A stretch of DNA of 64,000 nucleotides from Pseudomonas asuensis (GTDB lineage Bacteria; Pseudomonadota; Gammaproteobacteria; Pseudomonadales; Pseudomonadaceae): NCBI RefSeq assembly GCF_014646755.1, contig NZ_BMNW01000006.1, forward strand, positions 245,745-309,744. Reading direction: 5' to 3'. Under the pieces are notes generated by a model, which had not been told where the DNA came from, did not search any database, and was given only the letters and a program-made list of their open reading frames with translations. Below are positions 43,750-52,614 of this stretch, piece after piece. The stretch's first letter is position 1. Each line of letters opens with the position of its first letter. Position numbers and translations under genes: made by a program.

Positions 43750-44490
43750 GTGTTGGTATCACGCTTGAGCACGGTGTTGCGCCCCATAAGATTCAAGGCA
43801 TTTATTGATGATGGTTTGTTGTATGGCCCCTGGCCTCTGTATTCTTGGACTTTCCAAGCAAATCGGGTAAAGACATACATGATTTTTCAAGACGGGATTC
43901 TTTGCCTGAGCCCTAGCAGTTCGGTTACTAAAGCATCCTTTAGATTCTGGCTGGAAACAGAGCTTAATACCTTTCACGCATGCAACCGATCAGAGCGCTT
44001 TGTGATGGTATTTGTTTTCGTATCAGAAACGTTTGCTGATCAATTTCAAGCAGAGAAGCTAGACAAGCTCTTAAAGCAAATCAGCTCCAAAACAAAGAGA
44101 TGGATGTCCGAGATAGAAGTTATTGCCGGAGACCATTATCTAAATGCAGAAGCTATTCACTTGTTCATAGATGAACTGATCAAGGAAGGCGACAAACTTT
44201 CTCTCACCAATAGCGAGATGCTTGTAGGTTATATGAGTGAGGAGCAAGAGGAACCTCGTTCACTCGATAGCGCTCACGATCCTGTATGTGTGATACACAA
44301 AGTTACCCAGAACATGGTCGATGATATGAAGCAGGAAGGCACCGACCTTGGCTACCAAGCGGGTGATTGGAGCATATCAGGCGGTACGCATGAGAACATG
44401 ATCCTTAGCAAGCCTTTCAAAACGCTAGAAGAGGCTATGGATGCTGCCAAGGATCGGTTTGGGGCGGTTCGATTTACTGCCGCACCATAA
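43750..44490 (+). CDS. Hypothetical protein
   Basis: A 246-residue open frame from GTG; the true start is uncertain (ATG at 43879, MIFQDGILCLSPSS, is an alternative with better context). It is a soluble-looking, slightly acidic protein with several Phe/Trp-rich stretches, a central helical segment (about 95-150) and a C-terminal segment GDWSISGGTHENMILSKPFKTLEEAMDAAKDRFGAVRF that looks like a small alpha/beta module. I do not recognise a family. Its base composition is more AT-rich than that of the neighbouring ycaO-type gene, which could indicate transfer. Confidence 0.55.
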   Translation: MLVSRLSTVLRPIRFKAFIDDGLLYGPWPLYSWTFQANRVKTYMIFQDGILCLSPSSSVTKASFRFWLETELNTFHACNRSERFVMVFVFVSETFADQFQAEKLDKLLKQISSKTKRWMSEIEVIAGDHYLNAEAIHLFIDELIKEGDKLSLTNSEMLVGYMSEEQEEPRSLDSAHDPVCVIHKVTQNMVDDMKQEGTDLGYQAGDWSISGGTHENMILSKPFKTLEEAMDAAKDRFGAVRFTAAP

Positions 44491-44844
44491 ATACCGGTTG
44501 CGCTTATTATGGAGCGCTCTAAAGGCGGCTCTTTTGCCGTAAACAGGGCCGCGGCAGGATGGTGACAGCGTAAATCAAGCGGCTCTTTGTGGCATAGAGA
44601 CTGCCCGGCGGCAAGCGGTGATATAACACGTACTGGTTACAACACGCTTGAGGTGTGCTATCGATTACACACGGTTCAGCACACCGAGTGCTATCCGTGT
44701 GAATACGGTAGCTCCCGCACTGCTCGATCAGGCTCAGGTGTTGCCGGGGGCTCTGCTTCATTCCAGCCAGGTAGTGCCGTAGCAACACCACAGCTTTAAG
44801 AGATGCCCTGCAGTCAAAGGTTTATACGTTTACAGAAAGATCCT
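44491..44844. other. Intergenic region, no gene seen
   Basis: About 350 nt with no supported feature apart from a tiny CGGC-TCTTTT-GCCG hairpin near 44525-44538, 35 nt after the hypothetical gene. Confidence 0.45.
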
Positions 44845-44973
44845 ATGACAGCCTTGGAGCATTTGCCCCTTAGTCCCTTGTACCTGATTGCTCTCACGGT
44901 CGCGCCGATTTTCTGGCACTTAGGCGTTTTAGCATGGTCAGTCGACGTTATAACTGACGCCTATCGGCCATAA
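44845..44973 (+). CDS. Possible 42-residue single-span membrane protein
   Basis: ATG at 44845 opens MTALEHLPLSPLYLIALTVA, then PIFWHLGVLAWSVDVITDAY and a stop at 44971-44973. One hydrophobic segment (about residues 10-30) would span the membrane. The upstream AGAAAGA is a moderate Shine-Dalgarno. It lies 92 nt before another small membrane protein on the same strand. It is too short to be sure. Confidence 0.4.
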   Translation: MTALEHLPLSPLYLIALTVAPIFWHLGVLAWSVDVITDAYRP

Positions 44974-45065
44974 ATGATCGTCTGGAGGATGTTGCTCGGA
45001 AAAGCACTATTGCAATGCTATTAAAGTAGCTAGGCAAGCAATCAGACTTGCCAGGTAGTTGGACT

Positions 45066-45314
45066 ATGGAAACGAGTGAGCGCCCCGTGAAACCTGAGAA
45101 TGCGGTTCATGAGTACACGTCTGCATTAGTACTGGGCATTCGCTTCGTCTGTGTATTGGCGCTGTCTGCAATGATTGCCGGTAAGCTTTCCAAGCTTATG
45201 GGCACTGATAATTTTATTGTTTACTGTCTGGTCTTTATCGGCTTGGTGGTGCTGTTGAATAAGATCCTGGAAGCCCTTTTCACACGCCGTAAGCTGGCGC
45301 CCGAAGAGGAATAA
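45066..45314 (+). CDS. Small two-span membrane protein
   Basis: An 82-residue protein starting METSERPVKPENAVHEYTSA; a TTG 18 nt earlier is less likely. Two hydrophobic segments (about 21-40 and 48-66) are followed by a charged tail FTRRKLAPEEE. It probably sits in the inner membrane with both ends in the cytoplasm. No family recognised. Confidence 0.6.
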   Translation: METSERPVKPENAVHEYTSALVLGIRFVCVLALSAMIAGKLSKLMGTDNFIVYCLVFIGLVVLLNKILEALFTRRKLAPEEE

Positions 45315-45480
45315 ATCTATCTGTAAATCACTGAGCAATAAGGCTGTCATTATTGAAGGCAAGGATCTGTCTGCAATAACAAACAACCGTATTGCCTGTG
45401 AACAGAGAAACAGTAAAAGCCAGCTGCTCTTTGCGCGGTTGTCTATGCTGCACAGCTAGACAACCCACAGAGTCCTAGCC

Positions 45481-45993
45481 ATGACGACGTTCACCGACAA
45501 GGCCGCCCTGCTGACTCAGGCGCTTATCCGTAACCTGAACCATGTGCCGTTGACGCATGAAAAACGCGACCCGTTGTATGAGAGCCAAAGCAGCAGCCTT
45601 TCCGAGGGAACAGCCGCACAAAAGCTAGGGCTGTCCCTGGATATCGTTCCGCCCGGTAAGCGCTCATGTCCGTATCACTTTCATCACGCTCAGGAAGAGG
45701 CATTCATCATTCTGGAAGGCCACGGTACGCTTCGTGTGGCAGATGAGCATCTGCCTATTCAGCCCGGTGATATTCTTTTCATCCCGGCCGGCCCTGACTA
45801 TCCGCACCAGATCATCAACACCTCGGAAGCGGCTTTGAAGTATCTCTCGATCAGTACAAAGGACTCACCTGAAGTGGTGGAGTACCCGGACTCAGGAAAA
45901 TACCTTGCCTCTGTCTCTGCCAAGGGCGTCAGGACGTTCCGCGTGATCCAGCGGCCTCAGTCCAGTGTGGATTATTGGGAAGGCGAGCCCTGA
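45481..45993 (+). CDS. Cupin-domain protein
   Basis: A 170-residue single-domain cupin. The two conserved motifs are CPYHFHHAQEEAFIILEGHG (motif 1, with the H-x-H...E metal ligands) and PGDILFIPAGPDYPHQIINTS (motif 2). It is likely a metal-dependent isomerase, dioxygenase or sugar-binding protein; the substrate is unknown. It is a single gene with a weak Shine-Dalgarno. Confidence 0.87.
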   Translation: MTTFTDKAALLTQALIRNLNHVPLTHEKRDPLYESQSSSLSEGTAAQKLGLSLDIVPPGKRSCPYHFHHAQEEAFIILEGHGTLRVADEHLPIQPGDILFIPAGPDYPHQIINTSEAALKYLSISTKDSPEVVEYPDSGKYLASVSAKGVRTFRVIQRPQSSVDYWEGEP

Positions 45994-46541
45994 AAACAAT
46001 GTGCCTTTATGCGAGCCCATAACGGTCTGCTGCCGTTTCGACACCAGACTTACCTACTACCGTAGCTCCCGCAAAAACACGCCTTTTAAGTCAGGCCACG
46101 CCAGAAGCTTTCAAGCTGTGGATGACCTGTCAGGGTATCGTATCGGTTTGAGGCTGATCGTGTGCTCACCGCTTGGGACGCTGTGCTCACTGTATCCAGG
46201 ATATTGATCTTTATTTAGCCAGTGATTCAAACGGTGGCGCGTGACGGTGGCGTCTCGGTTGAAAGTCGCCCAATCCAGACACAACCAGATGTTTGATTTC
46301 AACGCTTCCAAGTACATTTTGACATGACATAGCACACTTGCTGGCAGTAGCAGCCTAGCGCGTTCAGAAAACAATGAGCAATAAAAGCAAACAACTTGGT
46401 CGTAAGCGTTCAGGAGCTGCATGACCACTCAGTAAACCTCTAGACATCAGGAGGTTGTCAACGAAGCGATAATCGCGTTCACTATCGCAATTCACTGTCA
46501 GGCGCAGCCACGAAGTACGCCTCGCTTCAAGGTACACCTTA
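45994..46541. other. Intergenic region, no gene seen
   Basis: About 550 nt between the cupin and the histidine kinase. No supported frame, hairpin or repeat. Confidence 0.5.
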
Positions 46542-47735
46542 ATGATACGTACACTCGAGAATGATCTTTCCATCATCGCGAGAATCAGCGCAGTTGGTGT
46601 CATTCTCAAAGTCATATCAGAAAGCACTCGCCTGCGCTTTGCGGCAGTCGCTCGGGTTACAGAAGATTCCTGGACCACTTGCGCTGTACATGACCTGATC
46701 GGTCTTGGACTCAATGTCGGGGACGAATTGGATGTCACCACCACGTTATGTCGGGAGGTTCATGCGAATCAGAATCCTATTCTGATCAAGCATGTCAGTG
46801 CGGACTCCCGCTACTGTAAACACCCCACTCCCCTGCGCTATGGGTTCGAAAGCTATATTTCAGTGCCTATCTTCCGACGCGATGGCAGCTTTTTCGGCAC
46901 GCTCTGCGCAGTTGACCCTGAGCCAGCTGATTTGGATGAGACGAAAACCCTCGCCATGATGGAATCCTTCACCCACCTTCTGGCGCTGGAAATTGAGACC
47001 CAGGAAAACCTTATCGAAACCGAAAGCAAATTGCTTGATGAGAAGCTGACCGCCAAATCACGGGAGCATTTTCTGGCATTGGTGGGACACGATCTACGCA
47101 ATCCACTGTTCTCTATCTCTGCCGGCGCCCAGCGTTTACTTCGGAAATCCCACGATGAGCAAGAGCGCTCCCTGGTTGAGCTGATTCACGCGTCTGCGCA
47201 ACGAGCACTTAGATTGGTAGAAGATGTTCTCGACTTTTCCCGAGGACAGCTGGGTAACGGTATTCCGCTCGCAAAAGAAGAGCGCCGCAATCTGGAACTC
47301 CATCTCAAGCAGGTTGTAGATGAATTACAAGCGACTTATCCCGAGCGCCGGATCGAAAGTGCGGTAAACACCTTGGGGACCGTATACTGTGACTCTGATC
47401 GACTTGCACAGCTCCTGTCGAATCTGACGGCCAATGCCATTCAACACGGCAACCCTGAGCATCCTATACTGATTAGTGCCCATGTCGATAAGGGCCTGTT
47501 GACGCTATCCGTACATAACGATGGCGAGCCACTTCCTGAAGGTATCCTCTCCGGCATGTTTCAACCCTATTGGCGCGCCAGCCGAACGACACTTCAGACC
47601 AATCTTCAACAAGGCCTTGGCATAGGGCTATATATCGTCAACGAAATCGCTCGCTCTCATGGCGGGCAGATACAAGTGACCTCAAATCACGATGAGGGAA
47701 CGGTATTTACACTCACTATGCCAGTGAATTGCTAG
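46542..47735 (+). CDS. GAF-domain sensor histidine kinase
   Basis: A 397-residue cytoplasmic kinase. A GAF sensor covers about residues 20-155 (SYISVPIFRRDGSFFGTLCAVD). HisKA follows, with phospho-acceptor His183 in LALVGHDLRNPLFSI. The ATP-binding domain has the N box LLSNLTANAIQHGN, the G2 box QGLGIGLYIVNEIARSHGG and the closing GTVFTLTMP. Only short cysteine-containing stretches appear in the GAF domain and no bilin-lyase signature is evident, so the signal is unknown. No response regulator is adjacent; the single-domain receiver at 15355 is a possible but unproven partner. Confidence 0.88.
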   Translation: MIRTLENDLSIIARISAVGVILKVISESTRLRFAAVARVTEDSWTTCAVHDLIGLGLNVGDELDVTTTLCREVHANQNPILIKHVSADSRYCKHPTPLRYGFESYISVPIFRRDGSFFGTLCAVDPEPADLDETKTLAMMESFTHLLALEIETQENLIETESKLLDEKLTAKSREHFLALVGHDLRNPLFSISAGAQRLLRKSHDEQERSLVELIHASAQRALRLVEDVLDFSRGQLGNGIPLAKEERRNLELHLKQVVDELQATYPERRIESAVNTLGTVYCDSDRLAQLLSNLTANAIQHGNPEHPILISAHVDKGLLTLSVHNDGEPLPEGILSGMFQPYWRASRTTLQTNLQQGLGIGLYIVNEIARSHGGQIQVTSNHDEGTVFTLTMPVNC

Positions 47736-47834
47736 CAAGCAGACGCTCTAGCATGGTATTTCAGACCGAATGTCTGGAACGCCGCCCAGACCATACCTGT
47801 CGAAATAGAAACATCGCCAGAATGGTTTATAACA

Positions 47835-48071
47835 TTGAATACCTTGAAGCATCGCCTTGCCTCGCTCGACCCGCCGGTCAAGTACACTCTTGAAAGCCGT
47901 GGCGATGTATTCGTCATTACGCTTATCGACCCAAAGACGCCTGCTAAAGTCGAGCGAAGCCTGCTAAGCCGTCATGCTGCGAATCAGGAGCTTATGGACA
48001 CTATTATCGAAGATGCCATCCATGAGCTTCGTCGCAAGAGTTCTGCTGTCGCCCGCAATACGAGCCGTTAA
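47835..48071 (+). CDS. DUF3509-like small protein
   Basis: A 78-residue protein starting at TTG. Its shape, a short N-terminal helix, the paired strands KYTLESRGDVFVITLIDP and KVERSLLSRH, then a C-terminal helix LMDTIIEDAIHELRRKS, resembles the DUF3509 family of Pseudomonas and relatives. The family's function is unknown. The start and Shine-Dalgarno are weak. Confidence 0.55.
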   Translation: MNTLKHRLASLDPPVKYTLESRGDVFVITLIDPKTPAKVERSLLSRHAANQELMDTIIEDAIHELRRKSSAVARNTSR

Positions 48072-48391
48072 GAAAGAGGCACAATAAACATCGTTCTGAC
48101 CAGGCTATGCGGATGAGTGGGCAGTGCGGTTTCCCCTGAAATTCCCTCAAGCTTCAATAAGCGGCCAAGCAGCATTAGCTGAACTATCCCAGGAGATGCT
48201 GTCGCAGCCCCTGAAAACGGCCTTGTCTGGCGTACCGCCTTTCCAACCGTACCGGTTACCGTAAAAACCGCTTTACTGAATGGCCGATACGCTCAAGCCC
48301 TTCCTTTTATGGGCAGAGGCGAACATCGAGCAATCGGCCGTAACCCGTCGTATTCTGAAAATACGTTTCAGCAGGCCGGAACGTCGGTGTG
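48072..48391. other. Intergenic region, no gene seen
   Basis: 320 nt between converging genes; no clear terminator hairpin or gene. Confidence 0.45.
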
Positions 48392-49495
48392 TTACTTGGC
48401 CCGCGCCAGGCAGCGCTGGTAACGCTCATCAACGCGCTTGGCAAACCAGGCAGTGGTCAACTTGCGAGTAATTTTGGGGCTTTCTAGCGTAATGCCTGGC
48501 AATATCGCCCTGGGTAGCCGTTTGTCTGCCTTTTTCTCGGCCAGCTCGAAAACGCTCGTATAGAGTTTGGACTCCTCAAACGCCAACGTCTCGCCTTTCT
48601 CAAGCGCCCGGCGTATGGCCAGCTCACTCATGTCAAGCCGCTTGCCGAGCTTACGCACTGCAAGCTCGGTTGACCCAGGCTCTAAGGAGCCATAACGGAT
48701 AAGATCCCCATCAAGCGCAAGAGAGACACCGGTCAGGCTACTCACAGCTTGTTGAAAGGCTGCATTACGGCTGGAATACCAACCGGCGTTATAATCGGCG
48801 AAGCGGTAGATCTGTTGGGTATAACTCACGGGATAGCCCAGCAGGTGCGCCGTTCCGAAGTACATCCCACCACGCCGGGTAAACACTTCGCTACGGATTG
48901 AGCCGTCGACCTGGTAGGGATAACCTCGGGATTTGCGTTCAGCAAACGCCACACTGACCTGCATCGGGCCGCCCGTCTCGACAGGGTTGAAGCCACCAAA
49001 AAGCGTCTTGCCTAGCGGTACCATTCCGATGAAATCATCAAAGATATCGCTCAACTCCTTTTCAGTATGCGCCGAAGCAAGGCGTTCGTTATAGGTCTTA
49101 CCGCTGGGCGAGCGGATGTTTAAGGCGGTACGAACCAGGAAAGCAGGTATATGGAGCTTGCCAGCGCGGCGATCAATTTCCTTTTGAGCAATCGCGCCCA
49201 TACCCGGTACACGTGGGTTCGCCTGGAAAGTTGATTCCTGCTCAGTCACTGCCAGTACGGAACAAATATTTTCCGTGGTCGGAGCAATTTCCTGTGCATC
49301 GAAAGCAGTGTAGAGGTCTCTGGCCCAACCCTGCCGATCAGGCACGCTACTGGGCATGAGCTTCACGATCTTGGCTTGCACCTCAGCAGGGCTGGGCTTT
49401 AGTGCCTCTTGCGTAGAATGGGTTCCACATCCAGCCACCACGAATAGTGTCATCATACTGAAAGCGCCCAAGGCGTAGCGTAGACCGCTGCTCAT
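48392..49495 (-). CDS. DUF1615 lipoprotein
   Basis: A 367-residue protein when started at MSSGLRYALGAFSMMTLFVV, which gives a lipoprotein signal with lipobox VAGC near residue 22; the frame is open 23 codons further upstream, where no start has a good Shine-Dalgarno. The body matches DUF1615: GWARDLYTAF, VTEQESTFQANPRVPGMG, FGGFNPVETGGPMQVSVAFAE, and QIYRFADYNAGWYSSRNAAFQ. The Glu in TEQES and the overall pattern recall lysozyme/transglycosylase folds, so a cell-wall role is conceivable; the family is uncharacterised. Confidence 0.82.
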   Translation of the reverse strand: MSSGLRYALGAFSMMTLFVVAGCGTHSTQEALKPSPAEVQAKIVKLMPSSVPDRQGWARDLYTAFDAQEIAPTTENICSVLAVTEQESTFQANPRVPGMGAIAQKEIDRRAGKLHIPAFLVRTALNIRSPSGKTYNERLASAHTEKELSDIFDDFIGMVPLGKTLFGGFNPVETGGPMQVSVAFAERKSRGYPYQVDGSIRSEVFTRRGGMYFGTAHLLGYPVSYTQQIYRFADYNAGWYSSRNAAFQQAVSSLTGVSLALDGDLIRYGSLEPGSTELAVRKLGKRLDMSELAIRRALEKGETLAFEESKLYTSVFELAEKKADKRLPRAILPGITLESPKITRKLTTAWFAKRVDERYQRCLARAK

Positions 49496-49781
49496 AGCGC
49501 TGGAGATGAAAGACGCTAACCTGGGTGGTTTCACTGCCATAAAGGTGAGAAATATAGGCTGCAAGGGGTTCTTCCCTGTCGGACGTAAGATGCGTGTGAG
49601 ACCAAACCCAGGTCAAAAGAATTCAACAAGGGGATAGGACGTAACGGTAGGCATCATCTTACTGAATCCGCTTGAGCAGAAGATGTTCAAATTGAAAGAT
49701 GGGTTCATCACCTTTGCTTCCAGTTGTCATACCACCAACTATACTTCTGCTCGATCTAACAACAATAACCAAGGTCGTAAA

Positions 49782-50933
49782 GTGAATATTCTAAAAGCAC
49801 TCCTTTTCTGCGGTGTGAGCCTTGTCAGCACTGCATATGCACAAGCCTCGTCCGCCTCTCAGCCAATAACTGACGATGCCCTTCCCGGCAATTATTTACT
49901 TCTTAAACAACAGATGACCTACCCGGACAGCTGGCTTTCCGGTCATTACAAACACTTCCCCAAATGGCGGAGCCATGCACGAACGTTACTACGCGATGCC
50001 TTGGTCACGCCTGACTCAAAACGTGCATTCCATCCTGAAGTCATCGACCAGCAGCAGCGCTCGGGCTACAAGGCGCAGAAAATCAGATTTACCCTGACAG
50101 ATGAAAGCCGAGTCAATGCATTGCTTCTGCTACCAGATACTCCCGGCCCACATCCTGCCGTACTGATGCTGCATGACCACGGTGCGCGTTTTGATATTGG
50201 CAAGGAAAAGATGGTCAAACCATGGGGTGATCACGCGGTATCAGCTTCAGCCCAACAGTGGGCCGACAAGTATTTTTCCGGTCGCTTCCCTGGGGATGAA
50301 TTGGCCAGGCGAGGCTATGTGGTTCTGTCGGTCGATGCATTGGGTTGGGGGGAGCGTGGTCCGGTAACGTATGAACAGCAGCAGGCTCTTGCCAGTAACT
50401 TCTTCAACCTGGGACGCTCGCTCGCGGGGACAATGGCCTATGAGGACATGCGCTCAGTCGACTTTCTGGCAACGCTCCCAATGGTCGATTCACGCCGAAT
50501 TGGTGTCGTCGGTTTCTCCATGGGCGCCTTTCGTGCCTGGCAACTGGCCGCCCTTTCCGACAAAGTTGCTGCGACCGCCGCTATCTCCTGGTTCGGAACT
50601 TACCAAGGCCTCATGACGCCAGGAAATAACGTCTTGCGTGGCCAGTCATCGTACTACATGCTGCATCCAGGCATACCCGCTCGGCTGGATATTCCAGATA
50701 TCGCCGGGATCGCTGCACCACGCCCATTATTGCTTTTCAACGGCGGAAAGGACACGCTGTTCCCCTCGGAGTCGGTCGAAGCGGCCTATGATAAGGTGCA
50801 CCGTATATGGCGCTCTCGACAGGCAGAGCTGAACCTCAGAACACAGCTATGGCCTGAGCTTGGCCATGTGTTTGTTCAGGAACAACAGGAAGCCGCCTTT
50901 GCCTGGCTTGACCAGTGGCTTAGGCCACGCTGA
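49782..50933 (+). CDS. Secreted alpha/beta hydrolase (dienelactone hydrolase/acetyl esterase-like)
   Basis: A 383-residue protein starting at GTG 49782 (VNILKALLFCGVSLVSTAYA), preferred because AAGGTC lies 6 nt before it and it yields a clean signal peptide; an ATG at 49683 would bury that peptide. The alpha/beta-hydrolase core has the nucleophile Ser246 in GVVGFSMGAF, Asp in NGGKDTLFPSE and His in ELGHVF. The large family of such periplasmic esterases includes acetyl-xylan esterases and dienelactone hydrolases; the substrate is unknown. A YceK-like lipoprotein gene begins 20 nt after its stop. Confidence 0.85.
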   Translation: MNILKALLFCGVSLVSTAYAQASSASQPITDDALPGNYLLLKQQMTYPDSWLSGHYKHFPKWRSHARTLLRDALVTPDSKRAFHPEVIDQQQRSGYKAQKIRFTLTDESRVNALLLLPDTPGPHPAVLMLHDHGARFDIGKEKMVKPWGDHAVSASAQQWADKYFSGRFPGDELARRGYVVLSVDALGWGERGPVTYEQQQALASNFFNLGRSLAGTMAYEDMRSVDFLATLPMVDSRRIGVVGFSMGAFRAWQLAALSDKVAATAAISWFGTYQGLMTPGNNVLRGQSSYYMLHPGIPARLDIPDIAGIAAPRPLLLFNGGKDTLFPSESVEAAYDKVHRIWRSRQAELNLRTQLWPELGHVFVQEQQEAAFAWLDQWLRPR

Positions 50934-50953
50934 TATCGAAAGGAATGGTAGGC

Positions 50954-51289
50954 ATGAAGTTTGACACGATCGCCATTGGCGTTTTGGCACTGAGCCTGAC
51001 AGGGTGCGGAACAATCAATACGGTGTTTCAGGATGATGTGACTACCAGCTATAAACTCAGAAAGCAGAAAACCTATTGCGAGTCGATCAGTCGGGTCTAT
51101 AGCGGCGTGGCATATGACTTCTGCTCACTTAATGCACCCCCCGTCATTTACCCTCCGCCTCAGGAGAAAAATGCTGTTCCTTTGATTGCTGTTGATATGG
51201 CGGTCTCAGGTATCTTGGATACGCTGTTACTGCCCTATACGATCTATCAACAGAACAAGTACGGCAGTATGGAAATTAATAGCCAATAG
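50954..51289 (+). CDS. YceK/YidQ-family lipoprotein
   Basis: A 111-residue lipoprotein. MKFDTIAIGVLALSLTGCG ends in lipobox LTGC; this ATG is preferred over the one at 50945 because AGGA lies 9 nt upstream. The YceK-type body contains CESISRVYSGVAYDFC and the near-C-terminal AVDMAVSGILDTLLLPYTI. It is probably co-transcribed with the esterase gene 20 nt upstream. The family is small and uncharacterised, presumed outer-membrane. Confidence 0.85.
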   Translation: MKFDTIAIGVLALSLTGCGTINTVFQDDVTTSYKLRKQKTYCESISRVYSGVAYDFCSLNAPPVIYPPPQEKNAVPLIAVDMAVSGILDTLLLPYTIYQQNKYGSMEINSQ

Positions 51290-51320
51290 CTATTGCCTAC
51301 CAGCTCATGCCATCTTGTTG

Positions 51321-51343
51321 AGCAGGGCACTGCCTGCCCTGCT
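51321..51343 (+). terminator. Hairpin after YceK-like gene
   Basis: Perfect arms AGCAGGGCA / TGCCCTGCT with a 5-nt loop, 31 nt after the stop; no U-tract. Confidence 0.5.
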
Positions 51344-51432
51344 CTCAGATAAGTACCAACCCGAATAACATTCGAGCTGGTGCCTATTCCAAGTATACAG
51401 GCAGTAACCCCGGTCCCTCAAAGGCGGACGCG

Positions 51433-51650
51433 CTAACGGCGGCGCAGGCTCAGCACATTGACTCGGCCAATATGTCCATCCAGCTCCAGCGCAAGGGGTG
51501 GCACTGGGTGTGACCAATCACCCGCCTATCGACCTCCTGGCCGTTGCAATAAACAGCCATAGCCGCATTGGGCTGACCCAATAGAGCGTGGCGGGCTTCT
51601 AATTGATGCCTTACCTCTGCAGTCAAGAAAATAAGGCCTACCTGCAACAT
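51433..51650 (-). pseudogene. Small gene with a one-base frameshift
   Basis: On the minus strand, a frame from ATG 51650 reads ...VRHQLEARHALLGQPNAAMA, VYCNGQEVDRRVIGHTQCHP and LRW. If one G were added at the TGGAGC there (about 51485), it continues in a new frame as ELDGHIGRVNVLSLRRR to a stop at 51433-51435. The two halves join into one natural-looking protein of about 70 residues, so a single-base deletion in a small real gene is likely. I do not know the family. Confidence 0.5.
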
Positions 51651-52320
51651 AAGAGAACACCATGAGATAAGCGAGGGTTTGGAATCGCTCCATGAGCCTG
51701 CATCAGCGGTCAACTCACTCTATGCCTATCGAATGCAGGAAAGCTGCTGTTATGGGCACTTCTGACAGAGCCGCCCTTACGTCCGTCGTATGGTTTCGCG
51801 TACTGGTTAAAGAGATGCTTAGCTTGGAAGTACGCTCAGACACGCAGGAAAGTGGCGACAAGGCAACGCCAGATTACCACTGCTTTTCTTCCATACAGCA
51901 GTCGGTGATGCAGCGTATCGGCTAATACCAGAATGGGCTTGCATTGAAATAACGCTGAAATGAAAAAAGCGGTATGTACATATCACACGCAGCTTTGATG
52001 TAAATCAGTATCAACGCTTCTCAAGAGCGTAACTATGGACGAAACCTCATATGGTCCTGCCCATGAACATAGTCATTAACCAGTCGCCCGCTCACTCACT
52101 GCTTCAGCTCATGATTCATGGCTGCGATTTGCAAGCCGGAACCATGTTGGCTCAGGAGCGTAAACATGAGCCATTAGGCTCTGCTCGCCTCGCCCGGCAT
52201 TTAATGCAAGGCTCTACCGCCTTCCTGGACGTCTATCAAAAGCGGTAAAGCTCCAGAACGAAGCGTTATCGCTCGTGGCTGCGCAATGGCACATATCAGT
52301 CACGAACGATAACACCTGCC
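51651..52320. other. Intergenic region with doubtful short frames
   Basis: About 670 nt. A plus-strand frame at 52063-52248 (MNIVINQSPAHSLLQLMIHG...) has an ATG but no clear Shine-Dalgarno, and another at 51753-51925 is no better supported. Neither is called as a gene. Confidence 0.4.
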
Positions 52321-52461
52321 TTAATGGGTATGCGTAACGTTGCCGGATACCGTTTCAAGTTGAGCTTTTTTCTGAGTACCGAGTAAAAATGCGGCCTTTT
52401 CGGCAAAGCTGATAGGGGTGTGCAAAGCATTGGCGGGGTTACGAAACAATTGATGAGTCAT
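52321..52461 (-). CDS. Candidate 46-residue small protein
   Basis: On the minus strand, ATG 52461 is preceded by AGAGGG and opens MTHQLFRNPANALHTPISFA, EKAAFLLGTQKKAQLETVSG, NVTHTH, stop 52321-52323. The strong ribosome site, balanced composition and a central helix suggest a real small soluble protein. I recognise no family. It is the next gene downstream of nothing obvious and sits 150 nt before the end of the helicase gene. Confidence 0.5.
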   Translation of the reverse strand: MTHQLFRNPANALHTPISFAEKAAFLLGTQKKAQLETVSGNVTHTH

Positions 52462-52614
52462 GGCGCTACCCTCTTGAACTGGTGGGCTCTTCAGTGAAGA
52501 GATGGGTTCACCATAGGCAGCGCCAGGACTGACTAGAAATGCTTTATAGCACTAGCAATCATCAGCCAAATCAATACTTCGATAAAGCTTGCCCTTTCAA
52601 GGGTTTGGCGGCCA

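Noticed and set aside
52063-52248. 61-residue plus-strand frame (MNIVINQSPAH...)
   Set aside because: No clear Shine-Dalgarno and no recognisable domain; not enough to call.
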